A stretch of 17,390 nucleotides of DNA from JAWOJF01 sp046481785 (lineage in GTDB: Bacteria; Bacteroidota; Ignavibacteria; Ignavibacteriales; Ignavibacteriaceae): contig JAWOJF010000035.1 of assembly GCA_046481785.1 (NCBI GenBank), forward strand, positions 1 through 17,390, written 5' to 3'. Position numbers and translations under genes: made by a program. The notes beneath the pieces are model-generated. The model ran no database searches and was not told the DNA's origin. It saw nothing but the letters and a program-made list of their open reading frames with translations. This document shows positions 14,583 to 17,390 of the stretch, one piece after another (the first letter of the stretch is position 1; the number at the start of each line of letters is the position of its first letter).

Positions 14583-16097
14583 TTAGTGTTTAAAGTGCCT
14601 TACACCTGTAAATATCATTGAAATATTATTTTTATTGGCTGCCTCAATTACTTCATTATCACGAACAGAACCGCCGGGCTGGACAACCGATACAGCACCG
14701 CATTTAATTATCTCCAACAAACCGTCTGCAAATGGAAAAAAAGCATCTGATGCAGCAACACAGTTTTTCAGATCCAGGCCATGTTCTTCAGCTTTCATTT
14801 TAGCAATTTTAGCCGAATCAATCCTTGACATCTGCCCTGCTCCTACACCAAGTGTAGTTTTATCTTTCACAAAAACAATTGCATTTGATTTAGTATGTTT
14901 TGCAATTATCCACGCAAACCGCAGATCTTCCATCTCTTCCTGAGTAGGTTTTTTATCAGTTGCAAATTTTATCTTGTCTTCATCAAGCATTAAGCTGTCG
15001 GCATCCTGAACAATTATGCCGCCGGGTATATTTCTGAAAGACACATTTTCATGAATCTGTTTTAACTGCAATAATAATCTGCGGTCTTTTTTCTTACTTA
15101 AAATTTTAATTGCACCCTCAGTATAAGAAGGAGCGGAAATTACTTCAAGAAATATTTCATTTAATTTTTCTGCAAGTTTTTCATCAACCTCTGAAGTAAA
15201 TGCAACAATGCCGCCAAATGCTGAAACAGGGTCACATTTTAAAGCTTTAGTATAAGCATCATAATTATCATAACCTATTGCAGCGCCAGCGGGGTTATTA
15301 TGTTTTATTATTGCACAGGCATTTTTTCCAAGATCTTCAACCAGGTCAACTGCAGATATTAAATCCAGAATATTATTGTATGATAATTCTTTGCCATGAA
15401 ATACGTTGAAATAATTATGGAAATCTCCATAAAGGGCGGCCTGCTGATGAGGATTTTCGCCGTACCGTAATTTTTTATCTATTTTGTAATTTATTCTTAT
15501 GTGGGTCTGGGGCAGGCTAAATTTGTTTTCAAAAAAGTTGGCTATGTATGTATCGTAATGTGAAGTATGCGAAAAAGCTTCAACCGCCAGCCTTACCCTG
15601 GTTTCTTCACTTACATTTCCGTTTTTAAGCTCTTCCAGGAATGATTCATACTGACCGGGGTTAGTAAGTATTGATACATGTTTATAATTTTTTGCAGATG
15701 CTCTTATCAGGCTTGGTCCGCCTATGTCAATATTTTCTATTATGTCATCAAAGGTTGAGTTTTTATTTTCGGCTGTTTTAATAAAAGGATAAAGATTAAC
15801 GCAGACTATATCGATCGGCAGAATACCATTATCAGCAGCCTGTTTTTTGTCTTCTTCCTTATCCCTGCGGAAAAGAATGCCTCCAAAAATCTTTGGATGG
15901 AGAGTTTTTACCCTTCCGTCAAATATTTCAGGAAACGAAGTTATACTGCTAATTTCCTTTACCCGGATACCGGAAGATGCCAGCATTTTAGCTGTGTTGC
16001 CTGTAGCAATAATCTGGTAATCTAAGTTTACCAGTGCAGCGGCAAAATCGGTTATATGGGTTTTATCCGACACACTAATTAAAGCTAATTTTTCCAC
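14583..16097 (-). CDS. purH: Bifunctional AICAR formyltransferase / IMP cyclohydrolase
   Basis: It performs the last two steps of de novo IMP synthesis. Of 504 residues, 1 to about 130 form the MGS-like cyclohydrolase domain, with ISVSDKT (7-13), GRVKTLHPKIFGGIL (61-75) and NIDIGGPSLIRASAKN (122-137). The rest is the AICAR transformylase, with RYGENPHQQA (211-220), the catalytic pair K265-H266 in IIKHNNPAGAA, and the C-terminal FTGVRHFKH. Both active sites look complete, and the length is near the usual 510-530. The start is GTG with GGGAAG unusually close, three nt upstream. The gene follows purN by 57 bp and precedes mreB. The purH-mreB adjacency recurs in Bacteroidota and relatives. Confidence 0.97.
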   Translation of the reverse strand: MEKLALISVSDKTHITDFAAALVNLDYQIIATGNTAKMLASSGIRVKEISSITSFPEIFDGRVKTLHPKIFGGILFRRDKEEDKKQAADNGILPIDIVCVNLYPFIKTAENKNSTFDDIIENIDIGGPSLIRASAKNYKHVSILTNPGQYESFLEELKNGNVSEETRVRLAVEAFSHTSHYDTYIANFFENKFSLPQTHIRINYKIDKKLRYGENPHQQAALYGDFHNYFNVFHGKELSYNNILDLISAVDLVEDLGKNACAIIKHNNPAGAAIGYDNYDAYTKALKCDPVSAFGGIVAFTSEVDEKLAEKLNEIFLEVISAPSYTEGAIKILSKKKDRRLLLQLKQIHENVSFRNIPGGIIVQDADSLMLDEDKIKFATDKKPTQEEMEDLRFAWIIAKHTKSNAIVFVKDKTTLGVGAGQMSRIDSAKIAKMKAEEHGLDLKNCVAASDAFFPFADGLLEIIKCGAVSVVQPGGSVRDNEVIEAANKNNISMIFTGVRHFKH

Positions 16098-16154
16098 TTA
16101 CTTCCCGTTTTAATCACTTTTAAATTTCGTATAGTAATCCCCCGTGGAGAATTA

Positions 16155-16766
16155 CTACAATAACATTACTCTATTTTCCTGAAACACTACTTTATTATCG
16201 GCAAATTTTCTCAAAATATAAGGGAGAAGTTTATGTTCTTCCAATAAAACTTTTTCGGCTATTTCTTCAGGGGACCTGGCATCCGATATATCCACACATC
16301 TCTGGCCTATAATTTTACCGGTATCATAGCTGTTATCAACAAAATGGACAGTAGGGCCGGATACCTTTGCCGATGATTCAAATACCGCTTTATGGACATT
16401 TTTCCCATACATTCCTTCGCCGCCAAATGAAGGCAGCAATGCGGGATGTATGTTTATAATCCGGTTTTTATACTCAGATATAAAGTCAGCCGGGATCAAC
16501 TTTAAAAACCCTGCAAGAACAATAAGTTCGACCTTAAATTCAGATAAAATTTTGGAAAGTTCATTATAACCGATACGGCCATTAGCCCCAGGCGAATTGC
16601 TAATGCTAAAGGTTGGTATTGAATGGTTCTTTGCAATCTCAAATGCCCCGCAATCAATTTTATCACTAATAACAGCCTTAACTTCAACTATGTCTTTAGT
16701 TTCCTGGGAATTTAATATAGCCTGTAGATTGGAACCTCTACCAGAGACAAATACAGCTATTTTCAA
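16155..16766 (-). CDS. purN: Phosphoribosylglycinamide formyltransferase (folate-dependent GART)
   Basis: It transfers a formyl group from 10-formyl-THF to GAR in step three of purine synthesis. The 203-residue protein has the phosphate loop SGRGSNLQAIL (8-18) and the catalytic set N105 and H107 in IINIHPALLPSF, with D148 in SYDTG. VSGPTVHFVD precedes the last. The start is TTG, placed by the invariant MKIAVFVSGRGSN beginning; the ribosome binding site is weak. A sigma-70-like promoter candidate lies about 28 bp upstream, so purN probably leads the purN-purH(-mre) transcription unit. Compared with E. coli PurN, the loop after the His (GGEGMYGKNVHKAV) is the variant seen in many non-proteobacterial enzymes. 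Confidence 0.96.
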   Translation of the reverse strand: MKIAVFVSGRGSNLQAILNSQETKDIVEVKAVISDKIDCGAFEIAKNHSIPTFSISNSPGANGRIGYNELSKILSEFKVELIVLAGFLKLIPADFISEYKNRIINIHPALLPSFGGEGMYGKNVHKAVFESSAKVSGPTVHFVDNSYDTGKIIGQRCVDISDARSPEEIAEKVLLEEHKLLPYILRKFADNKVVFQENRVMLL

Positions 16767-16793
16767 AAAAAACTCTGTATTAATATAAACTTC

Positions 16794-16822
16794 AAATTAC
16801 TTAAATAGTGAAAAATTGTCAA
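16794..16822 (-). promoter_or_regulatory. Candidate sigma-70 promoter of purN
   Basis: On the minus strand a consensus TTGACA (16817-16822) is followed after exactly 17 bp by TAATTT (16794-16799). The start codon lies 27 bp further on, giving a leader of roughly 20 nt. This is the best promoter match in the window. No purine-type operator or riboswitch was seen in the short leader. Confidence 0.6.
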
Positions 16823-16859
16823 TGAAATTTAAGCTGTTTTAGCTAAAAAACGAAGGAAA

Positions 16860-17390
16860 TTATATTTTTTTTGCCAATGCTTTAATCATGTTCTCAAGTT
16901 TCTTCTGGTAATCATATCCGTTCTGATCCTCTGCAAGATTCAGATACTTTTGGGTATTCTCTTTCTCCCCGGCGGCCTCAAATGACCGTGCGGCGTAAAA
17001 ATAACCGAAGGGTTTTATCCAGCTTTCGTCCGAAGGATTTATTTTAACCGCATTTAAAGCATAATCTGCAGATTCTATAAACCTTTTTAGTTGAAATGAT
17101 ACTTCGCTCATCAGCAGATATATTTCTGCTTTTATTTTTTCCGTTTTATTTTCACTTAACAGGTTAGTCAGGCTGTTAATTGCTTCAGGATATTATGCAG
17201 ATTCTATAAGATTACCGGCCTTAACTACTACTATTTCGCTTTGCGATAATGTTCTTTTGGAATATACTTCTCCCCTCCTCTTAGCAAAGATATCATCTTC
17301 AATATCCATATTTCCATTTTTTGAAAGGGAAAAATATTTTCTGGCGGTGTTCCTGTCCCCTGTTATCTCAAATGCAAGAGCAAGCCTGTA
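16860..17390 (-). pseudogene. TPR-repeat protein gene, partial and interrupted by an in-frame stop
   Basis: The minus-strand frame entering from the right edge reads as tetratricopeptide helices. YRLALAFEITGDRNTARKYF is followed by a repeat with AGNLIESA, then a TAA (17193-17195). It continues in the same frame with YPEAINSLTNLL, later FIESADYALNAVKINP and PFGYFYAARSFEAAGEKENT, to a final stop at 16860. The TAA falls inside a canonical TPR helix turn, where one would expect a residue such as Gln, Glu or Lys. The TPR sense is kept on both sides, so a recent nonsense change or a base error is likely. The first in-frame ATG after the stop is at 17111, so the downstream part could only yield an 83-residue fragment. 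The partner and role are unknown. The start of the gene lies outside the window. Confidence 0.7.

Noticed and set aside
16860..17111. An independent 83-residue gene
   Set aside because: The TPR pattern continues in the same frame upstream of the in-frame TAA, so this is the tail of a longer interrupted gene.

Overview
This 17.4-kb AT-rich bacterial chromosome window looks like a member of the Bacteroidota/Ignavibacteriota (FCB) side of the tree. The grounds are the secreted CarboxypepD_reg-like protein start typical of TonB-dependent receptors, a DUF2851 protein, a bifunctional-nuclease/UVR fusion, the order purN-purH-mreBCD-mrdA-rodA, and intergenic hairpin repeats. This placement is an inference from gene content; no rRNA is present. 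No tRNA, rRNA, CRISPR array, transposase or phage gene was seen. The content is housekeeping plus repeat-rich intergenic DNA; no complete new defence or biosynthetic system is evident.

Left part (1-3360, mostly minus strand): the N-terminus of an exported protein cut by the window edge; a 770-bp gene-free stretch with four small hairpin repeats arranged head to head (about 437-766); the translation GTPase typA/bipA with a plausible promoter; and the protease adaptor clpS. Next, on the plus strand (3511-5860), etfB-etfA-bifunctional nuclease/UVR form a tight operon behind a good promoter candidate. It meets the DUF2851 gene tail to tail, with a 4-nt overlap of stop codons.

Centre (7336-8157): a gene-free stretch holding two copies of a ~170-bp direct repeat, at least seven small hairpins, and a displaced duplicate of the last ~50 bp of pyrF. 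Nine or more hairpins in the two gene-free regions share a plan (short arms, 3-5-nt loop, AA before and often CG after). Their arm sequences differ but still pair, so the fold rather than the letters appears conserved.

Right part (8158-16766, all minus): purN, purH, mreB, mreC, mreD, mrdA (PBP2), rodA, pyrF. From mreB to rodA the genes overlap by 1-11 nt, giving a translationally coupled elongasome operon for rod shape. MreB/C/D form the scaffold, PBP2 is the transpeptidase and RodA the SEDS glycosyltransferase. De novo purine genes precede it and a pyrimidine gene follows. A promoter candidate (TTGACA-17-TAATTT) lies just before purN, and a hairpin with a T-run lies in the mreB leader. The right edge holds a TPR-protein gene interrupted by an in-frame TAA. 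Six of the thirteen complete genes use GTG or TTG starts.
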